64,000 nucleotides of DNA from Rhodanobacteraceae bacterium (lineage in GTDB: Bacteria > Pseudomonadota > Gammaproteobacteria > Xanthomonadales > SZUA-5). This document shows, one piece after another, positions 54,092 to 63,418 of the stretch (position 1 is the stretch's first letter; each line of letters begins with the position of its first letter). A model generated the notes under the pieces. That model was not told the DNA's origin. It worked only from the letters and a program-made list of their open reading frames with translations, and made no database searches. The stretch spans positions 68,767 through 132,766 of the forward strand of contig JACKOW010000011.1 of assembly GCA_024234055.1 (NCBI GenBank), in the 5' to 3' direction. Position numbers and translations under genes: made by a program.

Positions 54092-56518
54092 ATGAATCGC
54101 GCCCTGCAACTGCTGCTTGGTGGACTGCTGCTGTGCGGCAGTCCCGTCTACGCTCAGGATATCGAACTGCCCGCCAGCAATCTGACGGTGGAGGCCTATG
54201 TGCCTCTGGCCGAAATCAATGGCAGCGGCGGCCCGCGGGCCCTGCGCGCCGTTGACCCTTTGGCCGTGTACTCAAACGTCACTAATTTTACCGGTTCTGC
54301 ATTCGCAAATGGCGGCGCGTCCGCCGGTATCACTCGTCTGGTGATGGACAATCTCACCTTCACGACCTATCCGGGTGTGGGCAACGTCACCACGTTGCGC
54401 TTCTCCGTAGCCAATCTGAATGGCACGCCGCAATCGGTGCGGGCACGAATCCGCTTCTGGAATGCCGATGGCCCGTCCCTCGGCGCCGGTCTGGGCAATG
54501 GCCCGGGAACCTACTATGCCCCGGGCGGTACGAGCATCGGCTACACCTTCAATGCCTTCACCTTCCAGCCGGGCGTCGTCGTTCTGACCGGCAACCTCCC
54601 CGCGCCAGGATTTCCGATTCCCGCAGGTGCCACGACCACGCTCTGGGCCGGTATCACTTTCGACAATGTCAATACGACGACCGGCGCCACCAATACCGAA
54701 CTCAACAATTTTGGCACCGGCTTGTTCAGTCCGGTGGACCTCGGATCCAGCACTGACGTCATGTTTCAGACCACGGCGGCAGGCAGCTTCTTCGCCCCGT
54801 CGAACCCGGCGGGTGCAGGCATCAATTTCGTGGGCACGCCAGTCGCCAACAACGGCTGGGAATTTGTTGTGACCTCGCTCGGTACGCCCGTCGCTGATCT
54901 GACCCTGGCCCTGACCGATACTCCGGACCCGGTGATTGCCGGCAACAGCATCACCTATGTTGCGACCTCGACCAATAACGGCCCGAATCCAGCCCCTGAT
55001 CTGTCGATCACGCTGCCGCTGCCGGCCGGAACCACCTTTGCTTCGGCGACGCCGGATGTCGGCGGTGTCTGTTCTGGCGTGGCTGTTGGCGCCAATGGCA
55101 CCTTGACCTGCACCTGGGCCGGCAACACCGCCAGCGCTGCGGCTCGCAGTGTCTCGGTCGTTGTCGGTGTCCCAGCATCCACGGCCAACGGTGCCTCGCT
55201 GACGCTGAATGCCAGCACCGCTTCGCTCGGTACCGATCCAGTTCCGGCCAACAACAATGCCAGTGTGACCACCGCCGTGATCACCAATGCCGATCTGTCG
55301 ATCACGCTGACCGATACGCCCGATCCGGTGGTTGCCGGCACCAATCTGACCTATGTGGCGACGGTGACCAACGGCGGTCCCTCCGACGCGCAGAATGTCA
55401 GCATCACGCTGCCGCTGCCGGCGGGCACCAGCTTCGGGTCGGCGACCCCCAGTGCGGGTGGTACTTGCAACACTACGACACCCGTGGTTTGCACCTGGGC
55501 GGGTGCCACCGTGCCGACCGGTGTGGTCAACGCCACCATCGTCGCGACCGTAGCACCGGCAACCACCGGCGTGCTTTCGGCGACCGCCACGGCGGCATCC
55601 GGCACCACCGATCCGGTTTCCGGCAACGACAACTCCACGGCGACCACGACGGTGAACGCTTCGGCCGATCTCTCGATCACCCTGACCGACGCCCCCGATC
55701 CGGTGACTGCTGGCACCAATCTGGTCTACACCGCAACCGTGACCAATGCCGGCCCGTCCGATGCAACTGGTGTGACGGTCACAATGCCGGTACCGGCCAA
55801 TACGACCCTCGTGTCGGGCTCGACCACCGGCGGCGGTACCTGCTCGGGTGCGCCGATTGTCTGCACCTTCCCGACCAGCTTCGCGCCAACGACTTCGCAA
55901 ACGGCCACCATCACGGTCGCGGTGTCGGCTTCGGCACCGGATGGCAGCAGCATCAGCGCGACGGCCACCGTGGGTTCGGCTTCGACCGATCCGAATGGCG
56001 CCAACAACAGCGCCACGGCGACCACGCTGGTCGCGGCCGACGCCAATCTGCAGCTGACGCTGAGCGCCTCCTCGCTGGCGGTGCTGACCAATGAGCCGGT
56101 GACCTTCACGGCGGTCAGCCTGAACCAGGGTCCGTCGGATGCGCAGAATCTGTCAATCACGATGACCCTGACGCCGGACTTCCGCTACACCGCGCACACG
56201 GCCACCGGCGCCACTTGCACCACACCGCAGGTGGGTAACAGTGGCGTGGTCACCTGCACCTGGGCCGGCGCCACGGCGGTGAATGCCTCGCGCACCTTGA
56301 GCGTGGTGGCCTTCAGCAACAACCAGGGCGCCACGGCGGTGAACGCCAGCACGGTGTCGGATACCTCCGATCCGGTGACCGCCAACAATGTGGGCAATGT
56401 CAGCGTGCAGGTCGGTTTCCCGATCGAGGAAATCCCGACCGTGAACCAGTACGGCCTGATCCTGCTCGGCCTGATGCTGGGTCTGCTCGGCTTCGTCGCG
56501 GTCCGCCGTAACAGCTGA
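54092..56518 (+). CDS. DUF11-repeat surface protein with IPTL-CTERM sorting tail
   Basis: Exported protein of 808 residues. Signal peptide (LLLGGLLLCGSPVYAQ) and an N-terminal region of about 245 residues of unknown fold are followed by four DUF11-type immunoglobulin-like repeats starting near residues 267, 399, 524 and 650 (each with ADLSITLTDTPDPV-like opening and TNGGPSDA motif). The C-terminus (EIPTVNQYGLILLGLMLGLL, then RRN) matches the IPTL-CTERM signal: motif, hydrophobic helix, basic end. Such proteins are thought to be processed by an exosortase-type enzyme and placed on the cell surface. An intrinsic terminator follows. Confidence 0.9.
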   Translation: MNRALQLLLGGLLLCGSPVYAQDIELPASNLTVEAYVPLAEINGSGGPRALRAVDPLAVYSNVTNFTGSAFANGGASAGITRLVMDNLTFTTYPGVGNVTTLRFSVANLNGTPQSVRARIRFWNADGPSLGAGLGNGPGTYYAPGGTSIGYTFNAFTFQPGVVVLTGNLPAPGFPIPAGATTTLWAGITFDNVNTTTGATNTELNNFGTGLFSPVDLGSSTDVMFQTTAAGSFFAPSNPAGAGINFVGTPVANNGWEFVVTSLGTPVADLTLALTDTPDPVIAGNSITYVATSTNNGPNPAPDLSITLPLPAGTTFASATPDVGGVCSGVAVGANGTLTCTWAGNTASAAARSVSVVVGVPASTANGASLTLNASTASLGTDPVPANNNASVTTAVITNADLSITLTDTPDPVVAGTNLTYVATVTNGGPSDAQNVSITLPLPAGTSFGSATPSAGGTCNTTTPVVCTWAGATVPTGVVNATIVATVAPATTGVLSATATAASGTTDPVSGNDNSTATTTVNASADLSITLTDAPDPVTAGTNLVYTATVTNAGPSDATGVTVTMPVPANTTLVSGSTTGGGTCSGAPIVCTFPTSFAPTTSQTATITVAVSASAPDGSSISATATVGSASTDPNGANNSATATTLVAADANLQLTLSASSLAVLTNEPVTFTAVSLNQGPSDAQNLSITMTLTPDFRYTAHTATGATCTTPQVGNSGVVTCTWAGATAVNASRTLSVVAFSNNQGATAVNASTVSDTSDPVTANNVGNVSVQVGFPIEEIPTVNQYGLILLGLMLGLLGFVAVRRNS

Positions 56519-56583
56519 GCCTGAGGTAGGGTGGAACTCCGGCGCCAGCCGGAATTCCACCGAACAAGTCTGAGATGAACTGG

Positions 56584-56609
56584 AAAAGGCGGCCATTGGC
56601 CGCCTTTTT
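56584..56609 (+). terminator. Intrinsic terminator
   Basis: AGGCGGCCA and TGGCCGCCT form a 9-bp stem ending in TTTTT, 65 bases after the DUF11 protein gene. A-run on the left side makes it potentially bidirectional. Confidence 0.85.
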
Positions 56610-56732
56610 CCTTGGTTGCGCCACTGCCTCGCGCCTCGATTTTGGCCAGACATGCCCTCGGCAGCCTCGCTGCCGCTGCCGGTGCGCGGCGCTGCGCTAC
56701 ACTCAAGCACTGCAAACCTGAGGAGTCCGGCA

Positions 56733-57086
56733 TTGACCCCCAACGATCGCAAGATCAATGCACTGAGAGCGCGGATTCCGACCTTCAGTTGTGTCGTCGG
56801 TTGCCATGACTGTTGCGGCCCGGTGACGGCGTCCTCGGAAGAAATGGCGCGCCTGCCGGCCAAGACCGAGGCCGAGCACGACCGGGCCCTCGCCGAGCTC
56901 AGTTGCCCGCATCTGGGCGCGCGTGGCTGCGAGGTCTATGCCGAGCGGCCCTTGATCTGCCGCTTGTTCGGCACCACACCCCGCTTGCCCTGTCCCAACG
57001 GCAAGCGCCCTGTCTACATGATCGACACCCGCACCGAGCAGGAAATCCACGCTTTTCTGGCGAGTACCCGACAAGTTCTGGTCTAG
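56733..57086 (+). CDS. YkgJ-family cysteine cluster protein
   Basis: Small protein of 117 residues with a putative zinc or Fe-S cysteine cluster: CVVGCHDCCG near the N-terminus, then CPHLGARGCEVYAERPLICR and LPCPNGKR. Function of the UPF0153/YkgJ family is unknown. The start is a TTG, strongly supported by GAGGAG at 56720-56725 with seven-base spacing. The TAG stop lies inside the left inverted end (CTAG) of the repeat element at 57083-57334, so the element defines the protein's C-terminus. Confidence 0.82.
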   Translation: MTPNDRKINALRARIPTFSCVVGCHDCCGPVTASSEEMARLPAKTEAEHDRALAELSCPHLGARGCEVYAERPLICRLFGTTPRLPCPNGKRPVYMIDTRTEQEIHAFLASTRQVLV

Positions 57087-57334
57087 CCCGCATTTCTCGC
57101 ACCTGTTGCGGAAGATCGCGCAGGGCTTTGCGACTAGCGCAAGGCGCGACGACGAGGAATGGTGATTCCATTGCGAGGAGGAGCAACGCAGCGATAGTCG
57201 CAAAGATCCAGCGAGGGCCGCAAAGCGGGCAGATGCAGCCAAACACTCTGTGACTGGTGCGTGCCTCGGAATACCCTTTTATCACTAGAAGATTGGGGGC
57301 ATCTGCTCGCGCAGGTGCGAGAAATGCGGGCTAG
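57083..57334. repeat. 252-bp MITE-like element with perfect 23-bp inverted ends
   Basis: Left end 57083-57105 (CTAGCCCGCATTTCTCGC...) and right end 57312-57334 are exact 23-bp reverse complements, both terminating in CTAG. Nested inside is a perfect 11-bp pair, CTTTGCGACTA (57126-57136) and TAGTCGCAAAG (57195-57205), itself around GGAATGGTGATTCC. No open reading frame of note. It fills the ykgJ-cinA gap. Confidence 0.85.
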
Positions 57335-57441
57335 GAGCCATGGGTGGTGGTAATGCGTGAGCTTTGAGGCGCAATCCCGCACCCGAAACCTCATCCCAAG
57401 GTATCTTTGCAGCCTTGCTCACGTTCAGGACGCCAGACACC

Positions 57442-57963
57442 GTGCCTTCGCCCGCTTCCGAAGAACAAGCCCTGCACGAGGCCGGCGCCGAAATCGGACG
57501 CTTGTTGCTGGCCCGCCGGATGAAACTGGCAGCGGCAGAGTCCTGCACTGGCGGCTGGCTGTCCAAGGTGGTGACCGAAGTCGCCGGGTGCTCGGACTGG
57601 TTCGATTGCAGTTTCGTGGCCTACAGCTACGAGGCCAAGGAGTCGATGCTCGGTGTCTCCCGGGTGACCCTGGAAATGCACGGCGCCGTCAGCCAGGAAG
57701 TGGTGGTCGAGATGGTCCGCGGTGCGCTCTCGCGCAGTCGCGCCAACGTCGCCGTGGCCATCACCGGTATTGCCGGTCCCAGTGGCGGTACGCCGGGCAA
57801 GCCGGTGGGCACGGTTTGGCTGGCCTGGGGCAGGGGACATCACCCGCCGATCACGCAAGTGGTTCACCTGCAAGGCGATCGCGACGCGGTTCGGCGGCAG
57901 ACAGTGGCCGTCGCGCTGGCAGGATTACAGAAAATTCTGACAACACCCAGCGAAGCATTCTGA
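57442..57963 (+). CDS. CinA C-terminal domain protein (NMN amidohydrolase PncC type)
   Basis: Protein of 173 residues made only of the CinA C-terminal domain, which deamidates nicotinamide mononucleotide in NAD salvage. The hallmarks AESCTGGWLSKVVTEVAG and ITGIAGPSGGTPGKPVGTV are present. The N-terminal CinA domain is absent, as in E. coli PncC/YgaD. The start is a GTG with AGGA 11 bases upstream. Position directly before recA is conserved across many proteobacteria. Confidence 0.92.
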   Translation: MPSPASEEQALHEAGAEIGRLLLARRMKLAAAESCTGGWLSKVVTEVAGCSDWFDCSFVAYSYEAKESMLGVSRVTLEMHGAVSQEVVVEMVRGALSRSRANVAVAITGIAGPSGGTPGKPVGTVWLAWGRGHHPPITQVVHLQGDRDAVRRQTVAVALAGLQKILTTPSEAF

Positions 57964-58078
57964 CAGAGCCGATGCGGCCGCTATGGCATCATTGATTCAT
58001 CCGGTGCCGAATCTCAATCGCTGAGACGCGGCGGCCCCATAAAGCCGGCCCATACCTTTCGCTTTCGAGGACATCAAC

Positions 58079-59104
58079 ATGGACGACAACAAGCGCCGTG
58101 CGCTATCGGCTGCACTTTCGCAGATCGAGAAACAGTTCGGCAAAGGCACCGTGATGCGCATGGGTGATCGCACCTCCGATGCCGTCGAGGCGATCTCGAC
58201 CGGCTCCCTGGGGCTGGATGTGGCGCTCGGCATTGGCGGTCTGCCGCGTGGTCGTGTGGTGGAAATCTATGGGCCGGAATCCTCCGGCAAGACCACCCTG
58301 ACCCTGCAGGTGGTGGCAGCCGCCCAGCGCGCCGGTGGCACCGCGGCCTTTGTCGATGCTGAACATGCACTCGATCCCACCTATGCCGAGAAACTGGGCG
58401 TCAATGTCGATGATTTGCTGGTGTCGCAGCCTGATACCGGCGAGCAGGCCCTGGAAATCACCGACATGCTGGTGCGCTCGAACGCCATTGATGTGGTCGT
58501 GGTCGATTCGGTTGCCGCTCTGGTGCCCAAGGCGGAAATCGAAGGCGAGATGGGCGACTCCCATGTCGGCCTGCAGGCGCGACTGATGAGCCAAGCCCTG
58601 CGCAAGCTCACCGGCAACATCAAGCGGTCGAACTGTCTGGTGATCTTCATCAACCAGATCCGCATGAAGATCGGCGTGATGTTCGGCAGCCCGGAAACCA
58701 CCACCGGCGGCAACGCGCTGAAGTTCTATGCCTCGGTGCGCCTGGATATCCGCCGTACCGGCTCGGTCAAGCGCGGCGACGAGGTGATCGGGTCGGAAAC
58801 CCGCGTCAAGGTGGTCAAGAACAAGATGGCGCCGCCGTTCCGCCAGGCCGAGTTCGAGATTCTCTACGGCGAGGGCATCTCGCGCGAAGGCGAGATCATC
58901 GAGATGGGCGTGGCCCAGAACATCGTCGAGAAATCCGGCGCCTGGTACAGCTACAACGGTGAGCGCATCGGACAGGGCAAGGACAATGTGCGCCTGTACA
59001 TGAAGCAGCATCCGGAGATGGCCCAGGAAATCGAGACCCGCATCCGCGAGAAGCTGCTGGACATCGGCGCACCAGCCGTGGCGGTTGCCGCGGATGAAGG
59101 CTGA
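58079..59104 (+). CDS. recA: Recombinase RecA
   Basis: Homologous-recombination ATPase of 341 residues. Walker A is GPESSGKT (65-72), Walker B VVVDSVAAL, and the L2 region contains MFGSPETTTGGNALKFYASV. It pairs single strands with duplex DNA and promotes LexA cleavage. GAGG precedes the ATG. I see no obvious CTGT-N8-ACAG LexA box in the 115 bases upstream, so SOS control here may use another motif. The recX ATG lies inside its end. Confidence 0.98.
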   Translation: MDDNKRRALSAALSQIEKQFGKGTVMRMGDRTSDAVEAISTGSLGLDVALGIGGLPRGRVVEIYGPESSGKTTLTLQVVAAAQRAGGTAAFVDAEHALDPTYAEKLGVNVDDLLVSQPDTGEQALEITDMLVRSNAIDVVVVDSVAALVPKAEIEGEMGDSHVGLQARLMSQALRKLTGNIKRSNCLVIFINQIRMKIGVMFGSPETTTGGNALKFYASVRLDIRRTGSVKRGDEVIGSETRVKVVKNKMAPPFRQAEFEILYGEGISREGEIIEMGVAQNIVEKSGAWYSYNGERIGQGKDNVRLYMKQHPEMAQEIETRIREKLLDIGAPAVAVAADEG

Positions 59105-59570
59105 GCCGACCAGCGGGAAGCCACGTCGCAGCGCCTATGCTGCGGCGGTGGCCTTGCTGGCCATGCGCGAACATTCGCGCATGGAACTGGAACAGAAGCT
59201 GGGTCAGCGTGACTACCCGGCCGATGAAATCCATCAAGCGCTGGATGCGATGCTTGAGGCCGGATTGCTCAGCGACGAGCGCGCGGCACGCGCGCGCATC
59301 GTCAGCGGGTTGCGTCGGGGCCACGGTCCGGCGCGCATCCGTCAATCCCTGCAGCAGGCCGGATTGCCCGCCGATTCAAGCATGACCGGCGATGACGACG
59401 AGGCCATCAACTGGATAGAGCAGGCCCGTGATGTGGCTGAACGCAAGTTCGGCACCGACGCACCGGTCGACTACCAGGAATGGGCGCGACGCGCCCGCTT
59501 TCTGCAATCCAGGGGCTACGACACCCCAACCATCCGCAAGGCCTTGCCGGCAGTCGACAGCTCCGGGTAG
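59094..59570 (+). CDS. recX: RecA regulator RecX
   Basis: Helical protein of 158 residues that caps or destabilises RecA filaments. The repeats ALLAMREHSRMELEQKLGQR and MLEAGLLSDERAARARI are typical. It starts within the recA end (11-base overlap), so expression is coupled. Its TAG stop is the TAG of a GTAG-headed REP that begins at 59567. Confidence 0.92.
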   Translation: MKAEPTSGKPRRSAYAAAVALLAMREHSRMELEQKLGQRDYPADEIHQALDAMLEAGLLSDERAARARIVSGLRRGHGPARIRQSLQQAGLPADSSMTGDDDEAINWIEQARDVAERKFGTDAPVDYQEWARRARFLQSRGYDTPTIRKALPAVDSSG

Positions 59571-60146
59571 GAGCGCCCTCGCGGCGCGACCGCAGTTCAT
59601 CTAGCCGCGGCATTATTGAACGGCAACGAGATTTGGCGGCCAGAATCTCCAACGCGGAGAACGCAGTGGGCCGCGGAGGACGCAGAGAGAATCTGATCCA
59701 GGATGGTTCTTGCTCTTCTCTGGGTTCTCCGCGTTCAGCTTCTGAGTCCGGCACCCCGCAAATCCCGGTCTTCGCGACGGCACGCGACACGGCGGTCGCG
59801 ACACAAGGTCGCTCCTACCCGTGTGCGGTTCCCAGTAGGAGCGCCCTTGCGGCGCGACCGTCACCGTCCTGGGTCGATAATCTTTGCCGGCTGCCGATGG
59901 CGAGAATCTTCAACGCGGAGAACGCCAAGGGCCGCAGAGTACGCAGAGAGAAGCTGATTCTGGATTGGCTTCGCTCTTCTACGCGTTCTTTCTGCTTTTC
60001 CTTCGCGTCCTTCGCGTCCCGCTCTTGCCTACAGCCCAGCGCAGGTTCCGGTCTTTGCGAAGGCACATGGCGTGACAGTCGCGACACGAGGTCGCTCCTA
60101 CCAACGCCCATGGCCACTCGTAGGAGCGCCCTGGCGGCGCGACCGT
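59567..60146. repeat. Two further REP-bounded composite repeats plus one REP
   Basis: Units at 59567-59818 and 59835-60101 have the same architecture as those at 20.5-21.3 kb but open with the other REP type (GTAGGAGCGCCC) and close with the reverse of GTAGGAGCGAC, i.e. they lie in the opposite orientation. A solitary REP follows at 60120-60146. They separate recX from alaS; no gene is supported here. Confidence 0.82.
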
Positions 60147-60238
60147 CCAATCCCCATGCGTTCAAGAGTGCAGTCTCGACCCCGGACAGGTTAGATTCCG
60201 GGGTTAGCTGCGTGCGCTCAAACTCAGGGTCCGATCCG

Positions 60239-62998
60239 ATGCAAACCACCAACCAGATTCGTCAGGCCTTCATCGACTACTTCGTCGGCAAGGGGCATAG
60301 GCATGTGCCATCGAGTTCGCTGGTGCCAGGCGGTGACGGAACCCTGCTGTTCACCAACTCGGGCATGGTCCAGTTCAAGGACACCTTTCTTGGCGCCGAG
60401 AAGCGCGACTACACCCGCGCCGCATCCTCGCAACGCTGCGTGCGTGCGGGTGGAAAGCACAACGATCTGGACGCCGTCGGTTACACCGCGCGCCATCACA
60501 CCTTCTTTGAAATGCTCGGCAACTTCAGCTTCGGCGATTATTTCAAGCGCGATGCCATTCATTACGCCTGGGAACTGCTGACCGGTGTCTACGGCCTGCC
60601 CGCCGACAAGCTCTGGGTGACGGTCTATGCCACCGACGACGAAGCCTTTGATCTCTGGAACCGGGAGATCGGCGTGCCGGCCGAACGCATTGTCCGCATC
60701 GGCGACAACAAGGGTGCGCCCTTTGCCTCCGACAACTTCTGGCAGATGGCCGACACCGGCCCCTGCGGCCCCTGCTCGGAGATTTTCTACGACCATGGGC
60801 CGGAAATCGCTGGCGGTCCTCCGGGATCGCCCGACGAGGATGGCGACCGCTACATCGAAATCTGGAACCTGGTGTTCATGCAGTACGACCGCTCGGTCAG
60901 CGGCAGTACCGAGTACGCCAGCAGCGATGCCGCGCGCGCAGCCTATGCGCAGGCGCTGGCCGACGGCAAGGTGGTGCAGCCGCCGGTGGCCAGTCGCAGC
61001 GCCGATGGTGCGCTCAGGTACACGCTCACCGAATACCGCATGGCGCCCCTGCCCAGTCCCTGTGTCGATACCGGCATGGGCCTGGAGCGATTGGCGGCGG
61101 TGCTGCAGCACGTGCATTCCAATTACGAGATCGATCTGTTCCAGGCGCTGATTGCGCAGGCGGCCCGGTTGACTGATACCGATGATTTGACCAATGCCTC
61201 GCTGCGGGTCATCGCCGATCACATCCGAGCCTGCGCCTTCCTGATCGTCGATGGCGTGCTTCCCGGCAATGAAGGTCGCGGCTATGTGCTGCGCCGGATC
61301 ATCCGCCGGGCGCTGCGCCATGGCTGGAAACTCGGTGTGCGCAAGGCCTTCTTCCATCACATGGTGGCACCACTGGTGACGCAGATGGGGCAGGCCTATC
61401 CGGAATTGGCCAACAAAGCCAGGCTGGTCGATCAGGTACTGGCCGCCGAAGAAGAGCGCTTTGCCGAGACCCTCGACAGCGGCATGAAGGTGTTCGAGCA
61501 GATCGCGGCCAGGAATGCAGGCCAGATCCCCGGTGCCGACGCCTTCCGGCTCTATGACACCTACGGCTTCCCGGTCGATCTGACCGCCGACGTGGCGCGC
61601 GAGCGCGGCATGTCGGTGGACATGGATGGCTTCGAGCAGTCCATGACTGCCCAGCGCGATCGCGCCCGCAGTGCCAGCCAGTTCGGTGGCGGCGTGCAGG
61701 TCACGGCCGAACATGTGGCTGGTTTGCCGGCCACCGAATTCTGCGGCTATCACGACGAGGCCATCGAGCAGGCCAAGGTCCTGCGCATTCTGGTCGATGG
61801 TCAGGTACGCGAGCAGATCGTCGGCGGCGACCGGGCCCTGATCATTCTCGATCGCACGCCCTTCTATGCCGAGAGCGGTGGTCAACAGGGCGATCAAGGC
61901 CAACTCCGTGCCGAAAATGGCAACTTTGCCGTGGTCGACACCATCAAGCTGGCGGCCGTTTTCCATGGTCATCTGGGTCAGCTCGACGCCGGCGTGCTCC
62001 GCGTCGGCGACAGCGTCAGCGCCCGGATCGATCACGAACGCCGCAGCGCCATCGTTCTCAACCATTCGGCCACGCATCTGCTGCACGCCGCATTGCGCGA
62101 GGAATTGGGCGATCACGTGCAGCAGAAGGGCAGTCTGGTGGCGCCCGATCGCCTGCGCTTCGATTTCTCCCACTTCCAGCCGATCACGCCGGAACAACTG
62201 CAGCGTATCGAGAACCGGGTCAATGAGCAGATCCGCGCCAATGCGCAGGCCGAAGTCCATCACATGGGCATGCAGGAGGCGCTCGATTTCGGCGCCATGG
62301 CGCTTTTTGGCGAGAAGTACGGCGATCACGTGCGTGTGCTGAAGATGGGCGATTTCTCCACCGAGCTCTGCGGTGGTACGCATGTCTCGCGCGCGGGTGA
62401 CATCGGTTTGTTCAAGATCTTGAGCGAAACCGGCATTTCCTCCGGTGTGCGCCGCATCGAGGCCATCACCGGCGCCGTCGCCGTGGCCTGGGTGCAGGAA
62501 CAGGAGCAGCGCCTGCGCGAGTTGGCCGGCATGCTCGGTGGTGGCGATCAGGTCATCGCCAAGGTTCAAGCCCTGCTGGAGCGCATCAAGCGTGACGAGC
62601 GCGAACTGGCGGCAATGAAGTCCAAGGCCGCCAGTGCCTCCGTGGATGACATGGTGTCCGGCGCCGTGGCCGTGGGCGATATCCGGGTGCTGGCGGCGCG
62701 CCTGGAAGGCATTGATGCCAAGGTGCTGCGCGAGATGCTCGACAAGCTCAAGCAGTTGCTCTGTGACGCCGTCGTCGTGCTGGCCTCGGCCCAGGACGGC
62801 AAGGCCACGCTCATTGCCGGCGTCAGCGGCAGCGCGCTCGGTCGCGTCAAGGCCGGCGAAGTGCTGGCGCACGTGGCCTCTCAGGCCGGCGGCAAGGGCG
62901 GCGGTCGCCCCGACATGGCCCAGGGCGGCTGCAATGACGTCCCGGAACTACAAGCCGCACTCAAGGCGCTGCCGGCGTTTGTCGGCAGCAAGTTGTAA
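60239..62998 (+). CDS. alaS: Alanyl-tRNA synthetase
   Basis: Class II synthetase of 919 residues with catalytic core (TNSGMVQFKDTFLG, RHHTFFEMLGNFSFGDYF), editing domain with zinc ligands (HSATHLLHAAL and FSTELCGGTHV) and C-Ala domain ending GGGRPDMAQGG. It is about 40 residues longer than usual. The extra stretch is at about residues 220-265 (TEYASSDAARAAYAQALADG, then YTLTEYRM), between FMQYDRS and PLPSPCVDTGMGLERL. Order recA-recX-alaS-csrA is conserved in gammaproteobacteria. Confidence 0.97.
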   Translation: MQTTNQIRQAFIDYFVGKGHRHVPSSSLVPGGDGTLLFTNSGMVQFKDTFLGAEKRDYTRAASSQRCVRAGGKHNDLDAVGYTARHHTFFEMLGNFSFGDYFKRDAIHYAWELLTGVYGLPADKLWVTVYATDDEAFDLWNREIGVPAERIVRIGDNKGAPFASDNFWQMADTGPCGPCSEIFYDHGPEIAGGPPGSPDEDGDRYIEIWNLVFMQYDRSVSGSTEYASSDAARAAYAQALADGKVVQPPVASRSADGALRYTLTEYRMAPLPSPCVDTGMGLERLAAVLQHVHSNYEIDLFQALIAQAARLTDTDDLTNASLRVIADHIRACAFLIVDGVLPGNEGRGYVLRRIIRRALRHGWKLGVRKAFFHHMVAPLVTQMGQAYPELANKARLVDQVLAAEEERFAETLDSGMKVFEQIAARNAGQIPGADAFRLYDTYGFPVDLTADVARERGMSVDMDGFEQSMTAQRDRARSASQFGGGVQVTAEHVAGLPATEFCGYHDEAIEQAKVLRILVDGQVREQIVGGDRALIILDRTPFYAESGGQQGDQGQLRAENGNFAVVDTIKLAAVFHGHLGQLDAGVLRVGDSVSARIDHERRSAIVLNHSATHLLHAALREELGDHVQQKGSLVAPDRLRFDFSHFQPITPEQLQRIENRVNEQIRANAQAEVHHMGMQEALDFGAMALFGEKYGDHVRVLKMGDFSTELCGGTHVSRAGDIGLFKILSETGISSGVRRIEAITGAVAVAWVQEQEQRLRELAGMLGGGDQVIAKVQALLERIKRDERELAAMKSKAASASVDDMVSGAVAVGDIRVLAARLEGIDAKVLREMLDKLKQLLCDAVVVLASAQDGKATLIAGVSGSALGRVKAGEVLAHVASQAGGKGGGRPDMAQGGCNDVPELQAALKALPAFVGSKL

Positions 62999-63063
62999 TC
63001 TGGCCGCTCAGGCCAGCCGTGTCGGCCAGACATGGCACGCGGGCAGTGAGCCCAGCTCTTGCG

Positions 63064-63146
63064 CGTAGCCCGTTGTGCCGCGAAGCGGCTCAGCGGGGCT
63101 TTTTGGCGTAACCGCCCGGAGAGCGCTGCGCGCACTTCGGGCTACG
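63064..63146. repeat. CGTAGCCCG...CGGGCTACG inverted repeat
   Basis: Nine-base perfect ends (63064-63072 and 63138-63146) enclose internal hairpins (GCCGCGAAGCGGC, GAGCGCTGCGCGC). It is related to the element at 33511-33598. The rest of the 420-base alaS-csrA gap shows only a degenerate GTCCAGAC palindrome (63198-63215) and presumably the csrA promoter, which I cannot pinpoint. Confidence 0.7.
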
Positions 63147-63418
63147 AAGAGCCGGCGAATGAGTCCGGAGGCCGGACCGGAGTGAGCGGCGATTCCAGTT
63201 GTCCAGACCAATGCGGACCTGCAACCGCTCGCGCCCTGCGTGTTCCGCCGCCCACTCGGATCACCAACGGCATTGCTCTTGGTCACCCGACTACGCTACC
63301 ATTCGCGTTTCGCGCAGACAGGAATGGTCACGCGCGTTGTGACAGGGACAGTTACGGGTGCGCAGTTTCGCACTCACGATATCCCGGGTAGTCTCCGGGG
63401 TGGCGGCAGGAGGAATGG

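Noticed and set aside
57995..58078. LexA box upstream of recA
   Set aside because: I could not find CTGT-N8-ACAG or a convincing alternative dyad in this interval.
60224..62872. 882-residue minus-strand open frame opposite alaS
   Set aside because: High G+C makes long antisense frames common; it has no recognisable domain and fully overlaps a canonical AlaRS.
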